From JADCRZ01 sp965200945 (GTDB lineage: Bacteria > Bacteroidota > Bacteroidia > Chitinophagales > Chitinophagaceae), in NCBI GenBank assembly GCA_965200945.1, contig OZ241749.1, positions 4,030,001-4,094,000 on the forward strand: DNA of 64,000 bases, in the 5' to 3' direction. Under the pieces are notes generated by a model that saw only the letters and a list, made by a program, of their open reading frames with translations, searched no databases and was not told the DNA's origin. The position numbers were made by a program, and so were the translations under genes. Within the stretch, counting starts at the first letter, position 1. The number at the start of each line of letters is the position of its first letter. Positions 35,123 through 43,286 of this stretch are shown here, in pieces.

Positions 35123-36988
35123 TTGCCCGATATCATTAATTTACTTCCAGACAACATTGCCAACCAGATCGCGGCAGGAGAGGTGATCCAGCGCCCGGCC
35201 AGTGCCGTAAAGGAATTGTTGGAAAATGCCGTTGATGCCGGCGCAACAGAGATCCGGCTTGTCATTCACGACGCGGGAAAAGCCCTCATACAGGTTACAG
35301 ACAACGGAAGCGGCATGAGCGAAACGGATGCCCGCATGTGCTTTGAGCGGCACGCCACCTCCAAGATCAGCAAGGTCGACGACCTTTTTCATATCCGTAC
35401 CATGGGTTTCAGGGGCGAAGCGCTGGCATCCATTGCCGCGGTCGCCCAGGTAGAACTCAAAACAAAACGCGCGGAAGATGAGGCCGGTACCTTCATCGAA
35501 ATCGAGAACAGTTCGGTTATACGCCAGGAGCCGGTAGCCACCTCCCTCGGCACCTGCATTTCCATGAGGAACCTGTTTTTCAGCGTTCCCGCCCGGCGCA
35601 ATTTTCTCAAAAGCAATGCGGCCGAAACCCGGCATATCATCGATGAGTTTCTGCGGGTGGCCCTCTCTTTTCCACAGGTCTTTTTTTCTTTCTCCGCCAA
35701 CAACCAGGAAGTTTTCCACCTTGAAAAAGGCACGCTCAAACAGCGGGTGATCCAGTTGCTGGGAAACCAGTACGCCAGCAAGCTGGTGACCGTGCACGAG
35801 AACACCGATTACCTCAACATCCACGGGTTTGTCGGCAAGCCCGACACCGCCAAAAAGACCCGCGGCGACCAGTATTTCTTTGTCAACAACCGCTTCATCA
35901 AAAGCGCCTATCTCAACCATGCGGTAATGAGCGCCTACCAGCAGATGATCCCGGCCGACAGCTTTCCGCTCTATGTGCTGTTCATCGATCTCGACCCCAC
36001 GCAGGTGGATGTGAACGTGCATCCTACAAAACAGGAGATCAAGTTTGAAGACGAGAAGATCGTGTATGCCTTTGTGCAGGCTGCCGTAAAACATGCACTG
36101 GCCCAGTACAGCATTACGCCCACACTTGATTTTGAACTCGATGCAAGCATCCAGCAGCTCGAGGCGGTCAGCAAACCGTTCACGGAAAAAGAGCAATCGG
36201 CCGCTTCGTCTTCTGCTTTGTTCAGCACGTTCACCCAGAAGAACCAAGCCCATTTCATCAACACCGATAAAAGCGAGCTCAAACACTGGAAAGATTTTTA
36301 TGAACCGGTTCAGGCACCCGCAGCAAACGGCTCAAAACCCGCCGAGCCTCTGCCTGCGCCCGACCCGGGCTTCAGCAGCCTCTTGTCGGCACACATCCAG
36401 GCGCAGCCCCTTCATGTGGAAGAGGCGGCTGAACCCATCCAGCTGCTCAACACCTATATCATCGCGCCAGCTTCATCGGGCTACCTGCTCATCCACCAGC
36501 AGGCTGCACACGAGCGGATCCTGTACGAGCGGTATGGTTCGGCGGTGCAGTCGCACGGCGTGGCCATCCAGAAAAACCTGTTTCCCGTTACCCTCAAACT
36601 ATCGGCGCAGGACGCTGTATTGCTCAGCGAGCTCGTGGCCGACCTGCAGCTGCTCGGCTACATCGTGGAACCCTTTGGCAGCAATGATTTTGTGATCCAC
36701 GGCACCCCGGCCGATGTGGACCAGGGCGATGAAAAACAGGTCATCGAATCCATGCTGGAACAATACAAGCATTTCAGCAGCGACCTCAAATTTTCCAAAC
36801 GGGAAAAGCTGATCCGTTCCATCGCCCACCAGCACGCAGTAAAACCGGGCAAACGCCTCACGCAGCGCGAGATGCGGCTGATCGTGGAGGAACTGTTCCA
36901 GTGCAGCACGCCCAACACGACCGTCACAGGCCAGCCGACATTCCTCGAGTTCAGAAAGGATGCATTGGAGAAGATGTTCGGGAGATAG
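35123..36988 (+). CDS. mutL: DNA mismatch repair protein MutL
   Basis: A 621-residue mismatch-repair ATPase that links MutS to strand removal. The GHKL ATPase half is intact: 'NQIAAGEVIQRPASAVKELLENAVDAG' (quoted in part), 'DNGSGM', 'RHATSKI' and 'GFRGEALASIAAV'. The C-terminal half is the MutL dimerisation domain, but the endonuclease motif DQHA reads HQQA ('LLIHQQAAHERILYE', about 460), and the CPHGRP zinc motif reads 'TTVTGQPT' near the end, so nicking activity looks lost. A TTG at 35123 matches the usual start (PDIINLLPDNIANQIAAG); the frame opens at a GTG at 35072 but a promoter element lies between. Confidence 0.95.
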   Translation: MPDIINLLPDNIANQIAAGEVIQRPASAVKELLENAVDAGATEIRLVIHDAGKALIQVTDNGSGMSETDARMCFERHATSKISKVDDLFHIRTMGFRGEALASIAAVAQVELKTKRAEDEAGTFIEIENSSVIRQEPVATSLGTCISMRNLFFSVPARRNFLKSNAAETRHIIDEFLRVALSFPQVFFSFSANNQEVFHLEKGTLKQRVIQLLGNQYASKLVTVHENTDYLNIHGFVGKPDTAKKTRGDQYFFVNNRFIKSAYLNHAVMSAYQQMIPADSFPLYVLFIDLDPTQVDVNVHPTKQEIKFEDEKIVYAFVQAAVKHALAQYSITPTLDFELDASIQQLEAVSKPFTEKEQSAASSSALFSTFTQKNQAHFINTDKSELKHWKDFYEPVQAPAANGSKPAEPLPAPDPGFSSLLSAHIQAQPLHVEEAAEPIQLLNTYIIAPASSGYLLIHQQAAHERILYERYGSAVQSHGVAIQKNLFPVTLKLSAQDAVLLSELVADLQLLGYIVEPFGSNDFVIHGTPADVDQGDEKQVIESMLEQYKHFSSDLKFSKREKLIRSIAHQHAVKPGKRLTQREMRLIVEELFQCSTPNTTVTGQPTFLEFRKDALEKMFGR

Positions 36989-37013
36989 GGTAAGAGAAGA
37001 TCAGAGAAATCAA

Positions 37014-37200
37014 CATTGTTCCTCTGTAGGAAGGTATGCAAATCTCCTGGCATAATACCTTTCCCGTTCAACCTCTGGGGATCTTCACGCGTACAGGCGC
37101 GCTGCAGCACGTGGTTGCAGGCATGCAACTGCACCTGCGCAAAGGTGACAAGGGGTTTAGAGGTGCGAGTGGAGGGTACTTCATCGTTACAAACAGGTAT
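37014..37200 (+). repeat. Long intergenic repeat, copy 2
   Basis: Diverged copy of the element at 30583-30770, in the same orientation. The shared core runs from about 37072 to 37150. The hairpin is imperfect here: GTGGTTGCA (37111-37119) with TGCAACTGCAC around GGCA, so the arms have partly decayed or diverged. The end holds a further ACAAAC/GTTTGT hairpin (37192-37210). Confidence 0.78.
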
Positions 37201-37232
37201 GGTTTGTAACCGTAACATACAGACGCAATCCT

Positions 37233-37306
37233 GTAGAGACGTGATGCATCGCGTGTTTGAAATTGCTCGACCTGTACAGAAGAGACGCCATGCCTGTCGT
37301 CTCTAC
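37233..37306. repeat. REP-like palindrome with GTAGAGACG/CGTCTCTAC arms
   Basis: Outer arms GTAGAGACG (37233-37241) and CGTCTCTAC (37298-37306) enclose a second AGAGACG (37281-37287) and the string GATGCATCGCG also seen, in part, at 6657-6673. It ends three bases before the dacB stop codon. Confidence 0.65.
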
Positions 37307-37309
37307 GTT

Positions 37310-38695
37310 CTAATTATTTCTCCAGACGTCCAATAAAAATTTTTCCACGCCGCGGCGGATGGAGGTGCCGCTGCTCTGGTGGTTGTTGACGAGCACCGAG
37401 AAGATCAGCTGTTTGTTGCTGCGGGTGGTCATGTAGCCGCTGAGGGCGACATCGCCGTAGAGCGTGCCTGTTTTGGCGAAGAAATTTCCTTTGAGGTCAT
37501 TGTAATAATTTGCCAGGGTACCCTGGTCGCTGCCGGGCAGGATCCTTTTCATTCTGTCGAGCCCGAATTCATCTTTCAACTTTTTGAGTATCCACACAAA
37601 ATCCTGCGGCGTGAACAGGTTGTAGCGGCTCAGGCCGCTTCCATCCACCCAGTGCGGTTTTTGCGGCGCGTCCTTCAGATCCGTTGACAGCAGGGTGTCT
37701 ATCATAGCAGCATCCTGCATCAGCTGCAGCTTTTCGTTGGAAGCCATCAGCAGCGTCTGTTCCGCAAAGAAATTGTCGCTGCGGTACATCATGGGCCTGA
37801 ACAGGGAATCTACCGGCTGCGAACGGATCACCGTCAAATTCCCCGGCCGCATCTCCGCCCGAACGGTGATCTCTTTTCCCACCGTATCTTTCAGCAGCTC
37901 GATGGCGGATGCAACACCGTTTGTAATGAACGGCACAAACTGGTCTTTGAACGTTTCCCGGCCCTGCTTCACTTCGAAATAGTTCTCCTCTTTCCGGCGG
38001 TGCACGGTAAAGGTCTTGTTGGCCGTATCTTCCAAAAACCTCACTTTCCAGTCTACCTCCGGATTGGAATACACGAATGTCTGCAGACTGTCCTGCAGCT
38101 CGGGCTGGGTGTTCTTCTGGGCCACCTGTATCCACCTCACGGTATTGCCATACACGGGGAGCGGGCTTCGCTCTGCGGCATAGCTGTCGTTGTAATCATC
38201 CCAGGTCCAGCCGGCGCCAAAGGCTTCATCGTTCCAGGCGCTGTTTACCAGCACCACCGGCTTTTTCACTTTCTGCAGCTTCTCCACCACCGGCTGTTTT
38301 TTAAATTCCGGATGCAGGAAAGTGGGATCGCCCGCCGGAAAAATAAACAGCGAATCGGGTGTTTCCTGGTAATAGATGCCCGGCAGCGAATCTTTCAGGT
38401 ACTTTAACCCCGCATACAGGGTGAACAGTTTTGTGTTGGAAGCAGGTACGAAATACTTGTCTGACTGATAATCATACAGGTACTTCTCAGCGGCGACATC
38501 ATAGACGCTGACACCAACATGTGCCGATGCAAAAGGGGGCTCGCTGAAAATGCCGGGAGGAGCCGCTGCTTTCGCGGGGGCAGCCGATCTTGCAGGCGCT
38601 GCATCCCCGGCGGGAGTGGCGGCAGAACGGGAAGTGGAACAACCTGTCGATGCCATGATCACCGCAACTGCCAGAACCGGAAATAGTCTGATCAT
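37310..38695 (-). CDS. dacB: D-alanyl-D-alanine carboxypeptidase/endopeptidase (PBP4, peptidase S13)
   Basis: A 461-residue lipoprotein-type penicillin-binding protein that cuts peptidoglycan peptides and cross-links. The N-terminus (MIRLFPVLAVAVIMASTGCSTS) has a lipobox Cys at about 20, followed by an Ala/Pro-rich linker. Active-site motifs are SxxK in 'PASNTKLFTLYAG' (about 86), SxN in 'RSDNFFAEQTLL' (about 305) and KTG in 'FFAKTGTLYGD' (about 407). The start is the ATG at 38695; an in-frame ATG at 38743 would precede the signal sequence and overlap the promoter. A perfect TTTG-N19-TAGGTTTG promoter lies 21 bp upstream. Confidence 0.94.
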   Translation of the reverse strand: MIRLFPVLAVAVIMASTGCSTSRSAATPAGDAAPARSAAPAKAAAPPGIFSEPPFASAHVGVSVYDVAAEKYLYDYQSDKYFVPASNTKLFTLYAGLKYLKDSLPGIYYQETPDSLFIFPAGDPTFLHPEFKKQPVVEKLQKVKKPVVLVNSAWNDEAFGAGWTWDDYNDSYAAERSPLPVYGNTVRWIQVAQKNTQPELQDSLQTFVYSNPEVDWKVRFLEDTANKTFTVHRRKEENYFEVKQGRETFKDQFVPFITNGVASAIELLKDTVGKEITVRAEMRPGNLTVIRSQPVDSLFRPMMYRSDNFFAEQTLLMASNEKLQLMQDAAMIDTLLSTDLKDAPQKPHWVDGSGLSRYNLFTPQDFVWILKKLKDEFGLDRMKRILPGSDQGTLANYYNDLKGNFFAKTGTLYGDVALSGYMTTRSNKQLIFSVLVNNHQSSGTSIRRGVEKFLLDVWRNN

Positions 38696-38715
38696 ATTAT
38701 GCAAGGAATGAATTT

Positions 38716-38746
38716 CAAACCTATACCAAAGCCGCGAGCCCACAAA
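38716..38746 (-). promoter_or_regulatory. Promoter of dacB (TTTG-N19-TAGGTTTG)
   Basis: On the minus strand TTTG (38746-38743) is followed after 19 bp by TAGGTTTG (38723-38716), a full Bacteroidota consensus. It excludes the alternative dacB start at 38743. Confidence 0.85.
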
Positions 38747-38837
38747 GCTTTGTTAAAACAAATTGCCTTTCCCGCAGTCGCCCTGCCTGTTTGCACTTTC
38801 CGGAAAAGAAGGCTGTCCGGAAGTTACGCGGCTATCC

Positions 38838-38845
38838 TAATTTTG
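38838..38845 (+). promoter_or_regulatory. -7 promoter element of M13 peptidase gene
   Basis: TAATTTTG matches TAnnTTTG exactly, 21 bp before the ATG. No good -33 element is visible. Confidence 0.55.
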
Positions 38846-38866
38846 CTGTTCAAAATTTTATAAGGT

Positions 38867-40903
38867 ATGAGGAATATAGGAAAGAGCCTGTTGTTCGCCC
38901 TGGCTGCGGTATCGGTTTGCAGTTTCGCGCCACCGAAAGACAAGATCAAAAAGAAAAAATTCATTGATCCTGCGAATATGGATCAGTCGGTAAAACCGGG
39001 AGATAATTTTTACCTGTATGCAAACGGCACCTGGATAAAGAACAATCCGGTGCCCAGCTCGCAGACCCGCTGGGGCAGTTTTAACCAGCTGGCCCTGGAA
39101 AGCGCCAAACGCATGCAGACCCTGCTGCAGGATGCCGCCTCCACGGCAGCCAAAAATCCCAAAATGCAGAAGGTCGGCGACTTTTACGCCAGCGGTATCG
39201 ACAGCGCCGCCATTGAAGCAAAAGGCTATCAGCCCATCAAAGCCGATCTCGACAAGATCAGCAACCTGAAGAACCTGTCAGACATGCTCGATGAAGTGGC
39301 CTACCTCCGTGTAAACGGCGCAGCGACCCCTTTGCTGGCCATCGGCATCGGGCAGGACAGAAAAGAGGCTACCAAATACATTGCACAGATCGGACAGGGA
39401 GGAACCTCACTGCCCGACCGTGACTATTACCTGAAGAACGATTCCCGCAGTCTCGCCATCCGCAAAGCTTACCAGTCGTACATCACCAACATCTTTTCCC
39501 TGATCGGAAAAAACGGTGCAGACGCTTCGAAAGGTGCAGATGCCGTGATGCGCATTGAAACTGCCATGGCAAAGGCACAGATGAGCCGTGTGGAACTGCG
39601 CGATCAGTACAAAACGTACAACAAATTCTCCTGGAAAGAACTCTCCGCCACCACGCCTTCCGTAGACTGGAAAAGTTATGCCGACAAGCTCATGATCAAA
39701 GGCCTCGACAGCGTGATCGTAACCAACCCAGCCTACCTGAAATCGGTCGACATGCTGCTGACCGCCATCCCGCTCGACGACTGGAAGACGTACCTGCAAT
39801 GGCATGTGGTTTCCAATGCTGCGCCCTACATGAGCAATGCATTTGTAAAAGAAAACTTTGCTTTCAGCCAGGTCTTATCGGGCCAGAAAGAAATGACCCC
39901 GCGGCCAGAAAGGATCAGCCGCCTCATCGACGGTTCCCTGGGCGACCTGCTCGGACAACTGTACGTGGAAAAATTTTTCAAGCCGGAAGCCAAACAGCGG
40001 ATGCAGGAACTTGTTAACAACCTGCAGCAGACCTTTGCCGACCGCATCAAAAAGCTCGACTGGATGAGCGAGGAAACCAAGCAGCGCGGCCTCGAGAAGC
40101 TGAACGCGTTCACTAAAAAGATCGCCTATCCCGACAAGTGGAAAGACTACGCCACCGTAGCAATCTCGAAAGATAATTTTCTCGGTAATATACAGCAGAC
40201 CCGCAAGTTCGACTACCAGGAAATGATCGGCCACATCGGCAAACCGGTCGATAAAAGCCTGTGGGGGATGACGCCTCCTACCATCAACGCCTATTACAGT
40301 CCGGTGGGAAATGAGATCGTATTCCCCGCTGCCATCCTGCAGTTTCCTTTCTTCGATTTCGATGCCGACGATGCGGTGAACTATGGCGGCATCGGAGCGG
40401 TGATCGGTCACGAAATGACACATGGTTTCGACGACCAGGGAAGGCAGTACGCCGGCAACGGCAACCTGAGCGACTGGTGGACCAAGGACGATGCCGATAA
40501 ATTCAAGAGCCGCGCAGATAAAGTTGTAGCGCAATACAATGATTTCACCGTGCTCGACAGCCTGCATGTGAACGGCCGCCTTACCCTCGGTGAAAACCTG
40601 GCCGACCTCGGCGGACTGAACATCGCGTATGAAGCGTTCATGAAAACCAATGAATTCAAAGAGAACAAGAAGATCGACGGATTTACCCCGACGCAGCGTT
40701 TCTTCCTGAACTGGGCGCAGGTATGGAGAAGCAACACCCTGCCCGAACAGCAGGCCCAGCTGATCCTGATCGACCCGCATTCACCCGGCATGGCCCGCGC
40801 AAACGGTCCTATCGCAAACATCGACGCCTGGTACGATGCCTTCAACATCAAAGAAGGCGACAAGATGTTTGTACCGAAAGGGGAGCGGATACATATCTGG
40901 TAA
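38867..40903 (+). CDS. Exported M13 family metallopeptidase (neprilysin/PepO-like)
   Basis: A 678-residue zinc endopeptidase with a signal peptide (about 1-22). The N-terminal peptidase M13 domain opens with 'MDQSVKPGDNFYLYANGTW', the family signature. The zinc site is HEMTHGFDDQG (about 515) with the third ligand Glu in 'LGENLADLGGLNIAYEAF' (about 577). 'NAYYSPVGNEIVFPAAILQ' is the substrate-binding stretch. M13 enzymes degrade small peptides in the periplasm or outside; Bacteroidota carry several. The final residue is Trp ('GERIHIW'), as usual for the family. A long terminator follows. Confidence 0.96.
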   Translation: MRNIGKSLLFALAAVSVCSFAPPKDKIKKKKFIDPANMDQSVKPGDNFYLYANGTWIKNNPVPSSQTRWGSFNQLALESAKRMQTLLQDAASTAAKNPKMQKVGDFYASGIDSAAIEAKGYQPIKADLDKISNLKNLSDMLDEVAYLRVNGAATPLLAIGIGQDRKEATKYIAQIGQGGTSLPDRDYYLKNDSRSLAIRKAYQSYITNIFSLIGKNGADASKGADAVMRIETAMAKAQMSRVELRDQYKTYNKFSWKELSATTPSVDWKSYADKLMIKGLDSVIVTNPAYLKSVDMLLTAIPLDDWKTYLQWHVVSNAAPYMSNAFVKENFAFSQVLSGQKEMTPRPERISRLIDGSLGDLLGQLYVEKFFKPEAKQRMQELVNNLQQTFADRIKKLDWMSEETKQRGLEKLNAFTKKIAYPDKWKDYATVAISKDNFLGNIQQTRKFDYQEMIGHIGKPVDKSLWGMTPPTINAYYSPVGNEIVFPAAILQFPFFDFDADDAVNYGGIGAVIGHEMTHGFDDQGRQYAGNGNLSDWWTKDDADKFKSRADKVVAQYNDFTVLDSLHVNGRLTLGENLADLGGLNIAYEAFMKTNEFKENKKIDGFTPTQRFFLNWAQVWRSNTLPEQQAQLILIDPHSPGMARANGPIANIDAWYDAFNIKEGDKMFVPKGERIHIW

Positions 40904-40916
40904 GAAAAAAGGATTC

Positions 40917-40956
40917 AGGCGTGCCACGGTTCGGAACCGTGGCACGCCTTGTTTTT
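40917..40956. terminator. Bidirectional terminator between M13 peptidase and ureohydrolase genes
   Basis: A perfect 15-bp stem AGGCGTGCCACGGTT/AACCGTGGCACGCCT with a CGG loop, then TTGTTTTT on the plus strand. The convergent gene ends at 40961. The core GCCACGG/CCGTGGC is the same as in the palindromes at 5124-5365. Confidence 0.88.
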
Positions 40957-40960
40957 ATGA

Positions 40961-42097
40961 CTAACTCCTTTCCTGCGCGCGGAGCCAGCGCTCGGGGTAT
41001 TCGTTGCTGCTGGCCAGCAGGTAGTCTTTGTAAGAGCAGGCAATGAAGTTCTTGTCGGGCAGCTGCATCCACCAGCGGCCGGTTTTTTTGCTTTGAAGAA
41101 ACACGGTGTTCACTTCCGCGAAAGTGGTATAGTATTCATTGAAAGATTCCCGTTCTTCGAGCCTTGCTTCCTGCAGGCCGCGGCTGCGCCCTTCGATGGC
41201 ATACCACAGCATATGACTGATCTGCTTGGAAGTAAGGTCATCCCGGTCCTTGTCCGCTGCATATCCATACACACCGATGGTATTGATGTTGGGACTCAGT
41301 CCGGCATAGCGCATCAGCACACAGGCCTGTTCGCCATCGAAGCCGTTGGGGGAGATGTTGGAAGCCGGGGCAAACGCATGCGCCAGGGCGGAGATGTCGA
41401 AGCTGAACAGGTGACAGTTGCGGATCACAGGCTCCATCTCTTCAATGTCTTCTTTTACCTGTCCTACCCGGTAGCAATCGAAGCGGAGCTTGTCCATTGT
41501 TTCCAGCACATACGGATGCACGAGGTAGCTCTGGAAACCGATGTGATTGTAACTGTGCGTGTAGTTGGGTTCTCCGGTGAGCATTTCCATCAGGAAGTTC
41601 TCGCTCGGGTCGGGCACTTCGAGACTGATATTGACCCGGGCGTCGACGCAAACCGCTTCAATGATCTGCTTGTTATCTGCATACGCATAATACTGCGCCA
41701 GCGTAAGATCGTGCGAACCGCCCAGTATGACGACGGTTTTTCCGGCATTCACAAGTTCTTTGATCACTGTTTTCAGGGCGGCATATGTATCGCCGAGGCC
41801 GGCGCCCTTTTTCACGTTGCCTACATCGGCCAGCCTGATGTCGGTGTGCCAGTAGAACAACTGGTAGAACTGTCTGCGTATGGCATCGGGTGCGTTGCTT
41901 CCTTTTTTGATCACGCCGCTGCCCCTTTCTTCATTGCAGCCTACCACTATAATGTTGGCCTCCTCAATGGCAGGAAGCTGCTCTTCATACACGTCAATGA
42001 TCTTTCCGATCTGGCCTTCCTTGTACATTTCATCGTTTGAGATCATCGACAGGTTCACAGGATCCAAAAAGTCGAGCAGGTGCGAAAAATCAGACAT
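40961..42097 (-). CDS. Arginase/formimidoylglutamase-like protein with degenerate metal site
   Basis: A 378-residue member of the ureohydrolase fold, of the type usually annotated formimidoylglutamase in Bacteroidota. The three metal motifs are located but altered. 'LGGSHDLT' (about 124) keeps the first His. 'VDARVNI' (about 150) replaces DAHxD, losing His and the second Asp. 'SFDISALAHAFAP' (about 231) replaces SxDxDxxDP, losing the second Asp. Three of six manganese ligands are therefore absent, so classical urea- or formamide-releasing chemistry is doubtful. The rest ('GFDGEQACVLMRYAG') is well formed, indicating a maintained protein rather than a decaying gene. A perfect -7 box lies 18 bp upstream. 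Confidence 0.85.
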   Translation of the reverse strand: MSDFSHLLDFLDPVNLSMISNDEMYKEGQIGKIIDVYEEQLPAIEEANIIVVGCNEERGSGVIKKGSNAPDAIRRQFYQLFYWHTDIRLADVGNVKKGAGLGDTYAALKTVIKELVNAGKTVVILGGSHDLTLAQYYAYADNKQIIEAVCVDARVNISLEVPDPSENFLMEMLTGEPNYTHSYNHIGFQSYLVHPYVLETMDKLRFDCYRVGQVKEDIEEMEPVIRNCHLFSFDISALAHAFAPASNISPNGFDGEQACVLMRYAGLSPNINTIGVYGYAADKDRDDLTSKQISHMLWYAIEGRSRGLQEARLEERESFNEYYTTFAEVNTVFLQSKKTGRWWMQLPDKNFIACSYKDYLLASSNEYPERWLRAQERS

Positions 42098-42114
42098 CCG
42101 GAGGCTATTTGCAG

Positions 42115-42122
42115 CAAACGTA
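42115..42122 (-). promoter_or_regulatory. -7 promoter element of ureohydrolase-like gene
   Basis: Reads TACGTTTG on the minus strand, a full TAnnTTTG match, 17 bp before the ATG. Confidence 0.6.
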
Positions 42123-42213
42123 CTTAAAAAGTATCGATGAAATTCACAATAAAGGTAATGAGTGGTGCACCATGCCGCAAACGGCTTAGGAGGGGTACTG
42201 CGCTGCTTTTCCT

Positions 42214-42221
42214 TATCTTCG
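42214..42221 (+). promoter_or_regulatory. Possible -7 element just before pheS
   Basis: TATCTTCG matches TAnnTTTG at 7 of 8 positions and ends only 4 bp before the pheS ATG, so transcription would start at or next to the start codon (leaderless mRNA). Confidence 0.4.
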
Positions 42222-42225
42222 CCTG

Positions 42226-43260
42226 ATGGAAGAGCTATTGCAGAAAATCAGGGAATACGAAGCTGAGATCACGGCTTTCACAGCCGCTGATGCAGACGCC
42301 GTGGAAGCGTTCCGGATAAAATACCTGGGTTCAAAAGGACTCGTAAAGAATGTGATGGGGGAGATGAAACAGGTGCCTGGCGAACGCAGAAAGGAATTTG
42401 GCCAGCTGCTCAACGAGTTCAAGCAGCTGACAGAAAAAAGGTACGAAGACCTCAAGAACAGCGTTACAGCAAACGGCCAGGGTGCTGCTGCCGGCGAGAT
42501 GGATCTCACGCTTCCCGGCGATCCCCTACCCGCCGGCACCCGTCATCCCATCAGCCTCATCCGCAACCGGATCATCTCCATCTTCCAGCGACTTGGTTTT
42601 GCCGTTGCCGAAGGCCCCGAGATCGAAGACGACTGGCACAACTTCACCGCACTCAACATGCTCGAAAACCATCCTGCCCGCGACATGCAGGATACCTTCT
42701 ATATTCACCAGCAGCCCGAGTGGCTGCTTCGTACGCATACTTCCAGCGTGCAGGTGCGCGAAATGGAAAAAGGCAAGCTTCCCATCCGGATCATCTGTCC
42801 GGGCCGGGTGTACCGCAATGAAACCATCAGCGCCCGGGCCCACTGCTTTTTTCACCAGGTGGAAGGGCTCTACATCGACGAACATGTTTCCTTTGCCGAC
42901 CTAAAGCAAACACTCTACTTCTTTGCCCGTGAAATGTATGGCGAAGATGTGAAACCCCGTTTCCGCCCTTCTTATTTCCCTTTCACCGAACCCAGCGCCG
43001 AAATGGACATCAGCTGCTTCATCTGCGGGGGCAGCGGCTGCAGCGTATGCAAACATACCGGCTGGGTCGAGATCCTGGGTTGCGGCATGGTTCACCCGAA
43101 ACTGCTCGATAACTGCGGCATCGACAGCACCCGTTACACCGGATATGCTTTCGGCCTGGGCATCGAACGCTCGGCCATGCTGAAATACCAGATGAACGAC
43201 CTGCGCCTATTCAGCGAAAACGACCTGCGGTTTTTGAAACAGTTCACGGCTGTCATATGA
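42226..43260 (+). CDS. pheS: Phenylalanine-tRNA ligase alpha subunit
   Basis: A 344-residue catalytic subunit that charges tRNA-Phe with phenylalanine, working as a PheS2PheT2 tetramer. An N-terminal coiled-coil arm (about 1-85) binds tRNA; class II motifs follow: motif 2 in 'CPGRVYRNETISARAHCFFHQVEG' (quoted in part) and motif 3 in 'GYAFGLGIERSAMLKYQMNDLR' (quoted in part). 'FRPSYFPFTEPSAEMDI' forms the Phe pocket. A Cys-rich insertion 'CFICGGSGCSVCKHTGW' with four Cys is visible at about 264-280. pheT is not adjacent, unlike in many bacteria. It overlaps the next frame by 4 bp if that gene starts at 43257. Confidence 0.97.
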   Translation: MEELLQKIREYEAEITAFTAADADAVEAFRIKYLGSKGLVKNVMGEMKQVPGERRKEFGQLLNEFKQLTEKRYEDLKNSVTANGQGAAAGEMDLTLPGDPLPAGTRHPISLIRNRIISIFQRLGFAVAEGPEIEDDWHNFTALNMLENHPARDMQDTFYIHQQPEWLLRTHTSSVQVREMEKGKLPIRIICPGRVYRNETISARAHCFFHQVEGLYIDEHVSFADLKQTLYFFAREMYGEDVKPRFRPSYFPFTEPSAEMDISCFICGGSGCSVCKHTGWVEILGCGMVHPKLLDNCGIDSTRYTGYAFGLGIERSAMLKYQMNDLRLFSENDLRFLKQFTAVI

Positions 43261-43286
43261 CCGGTGGTTCTCCTAACATGTCTGCT

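Larger units (their letters stand above)
36989..37309. other. Gene-free convergent region with repeats
   Basis: Between mutL and dacB, with no credible gene. It holds copy 2 of the long intergenic repeat and a GAGACG-type REP element. Confidence 0.8.

Noticed and set aside
34990..35265. N-terminal extension of the lipoprotein frame
   Set aside because: It would place a non-signal sequence before a clean lipoprotein signal and lies antisense to the mutL start.
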